From Psychrobacillus sp. NEAU-3TGS (GTDB lineage Bacteria > Bacillota > Bacilli > Bacillales_A > Planococcaceae): a DNA stretch of 64,000 nt. A model generated the notes under the pieces. The model was given only the letters and a program-made list of their open reading frames with translations, searched no databases and was not told the origin of the DNA. The DNA lies in NCBI RefSeq assembly GCF_029955155.1, contig NZ_JAPNOZ010000012.1, positions 1,061,753-1,125,752 on the forward strand, given 5' to 3'. This document shows, piece after piece, positions 63,933-64,000 of the stretch. The position numbers and the translations under genes were made by a program. Every line of letters begins with the position of its first letter. The stretch's first letter is position 1.

Positions 63933-64000
63933 CTTGCTATTCCTCCTTCTTCACTTTGGAAGTCAAAGTGCTGCCAGCAAGTACACCTAACTAGGTGACC
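63929..64000 (-). CDS. appD: 3' end of peptide ABC transporter ATP-binding protein, AppD-like (partial)
   Basis: Only the last 23 residues are inside the window (GHLVRCTCWQHFDFQSEEGG...). The Cys-x-Cys-Trp near the end is typical for OppD/DppD-type ATPases, where a Cys-rich C-terminus is common. The stop overlaps the appF start. It is cut by the window edge, not truncated biologically. Confidence 0.75.
   Translation of the reverse strand, partial: GHLVRCTCWQHFDFQSEEGGIAR

Overview
The window comes from the chromosome of a low-GC, endospore-forming Bacillota. Gene order and protein types point to Planococcaceae (a Psychrobacillus- or Lysinibacillus-like genus); this is inferred from synteny and protein character, not from any search. 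No rRNA, tRNA, prophage, transposase or CRISPR array was seen. Much of the window follows the Bacillus subtilis yja-yjb-yjc region read backwards: app peptide transporter, trpS, oppABCDF, spx, mecA, coiA, pepF, spxH/yjbI, yjbJ/K/L, relQ, nadK, rluD, coat genes, spoVIF, yjcF/G/H.

Layout. 1-3.3 kb: a MoxR/DUF58/membrane-protein operon on the minus strand behind a Spo0E-like phosphatase. 3.4-9.9 kb: a DUF2187 protein, a broken CPBP protease, a lipoprotein, an MhqR-like MarR regulator, an orphan sensor kinase, a B12-binding radical SAM protein and a KtrB-type K+ channel. 10-20 kb: a TerC/Mn exporter behind a yybP-ykoY riboswitch, an RND pump, a 21-bp phased repeat, prfC, an M42 peptidase, an aldehyde dehydrogenase and a secreted nuclease. 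20-22.6 kb: yutG and the yjcH-yjcG-yjcF cluster.

22.6-34.7 kb is a sporulation island. A Ser-rich GRKGRS-repeat protein, a CotH-type protein kinase and a SET-domain protein sit in a row on the plus strand. A trio of CotB-type coat proteins follows, then SpoVIF, a YjcZ protein, a sigma-G-driven YhcN lipoprotein-spoVAC-spoVAD-spoVAEb operon, CotY/CotZ and a CotO-like protein. CotB and CotG are the known substrates of CotH, so the set reads as a coat-modification module that may combine Ser phosphorylation with Lys methylation.

34.7-50.9 kb: mgtE, rluD-nadK-relQ, UPF0738, a CYTH enzyme, a transglycosylase, truncated haemoglobin plus spxH, a MITE-like repeat, pepF-coiA-mecA-spx, a secreted glycoside-hydrolase-like protein, and an rsbQ gene coupled to a protein that joins an RsbP-type PAS domain to a GGDEF cyclase. 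51-64 kb: two complete or nearly complete oligopeptide ABC transporter operons on either side of a T-box-controlled trpS.

Several conserved genes (the gene at 1-741, the CPBP protease, probably the M42 peptidase, rluD, and trpS twice) carry single-base frame disruptions. Together these look more like consensus errors in the assembly than biology, and claims about broken genes in this window should be read in that light. The most interesting biological points are the RsbQ/PAS-GGDEF rewiring and the Ser-rich/CotH/SET cassette.
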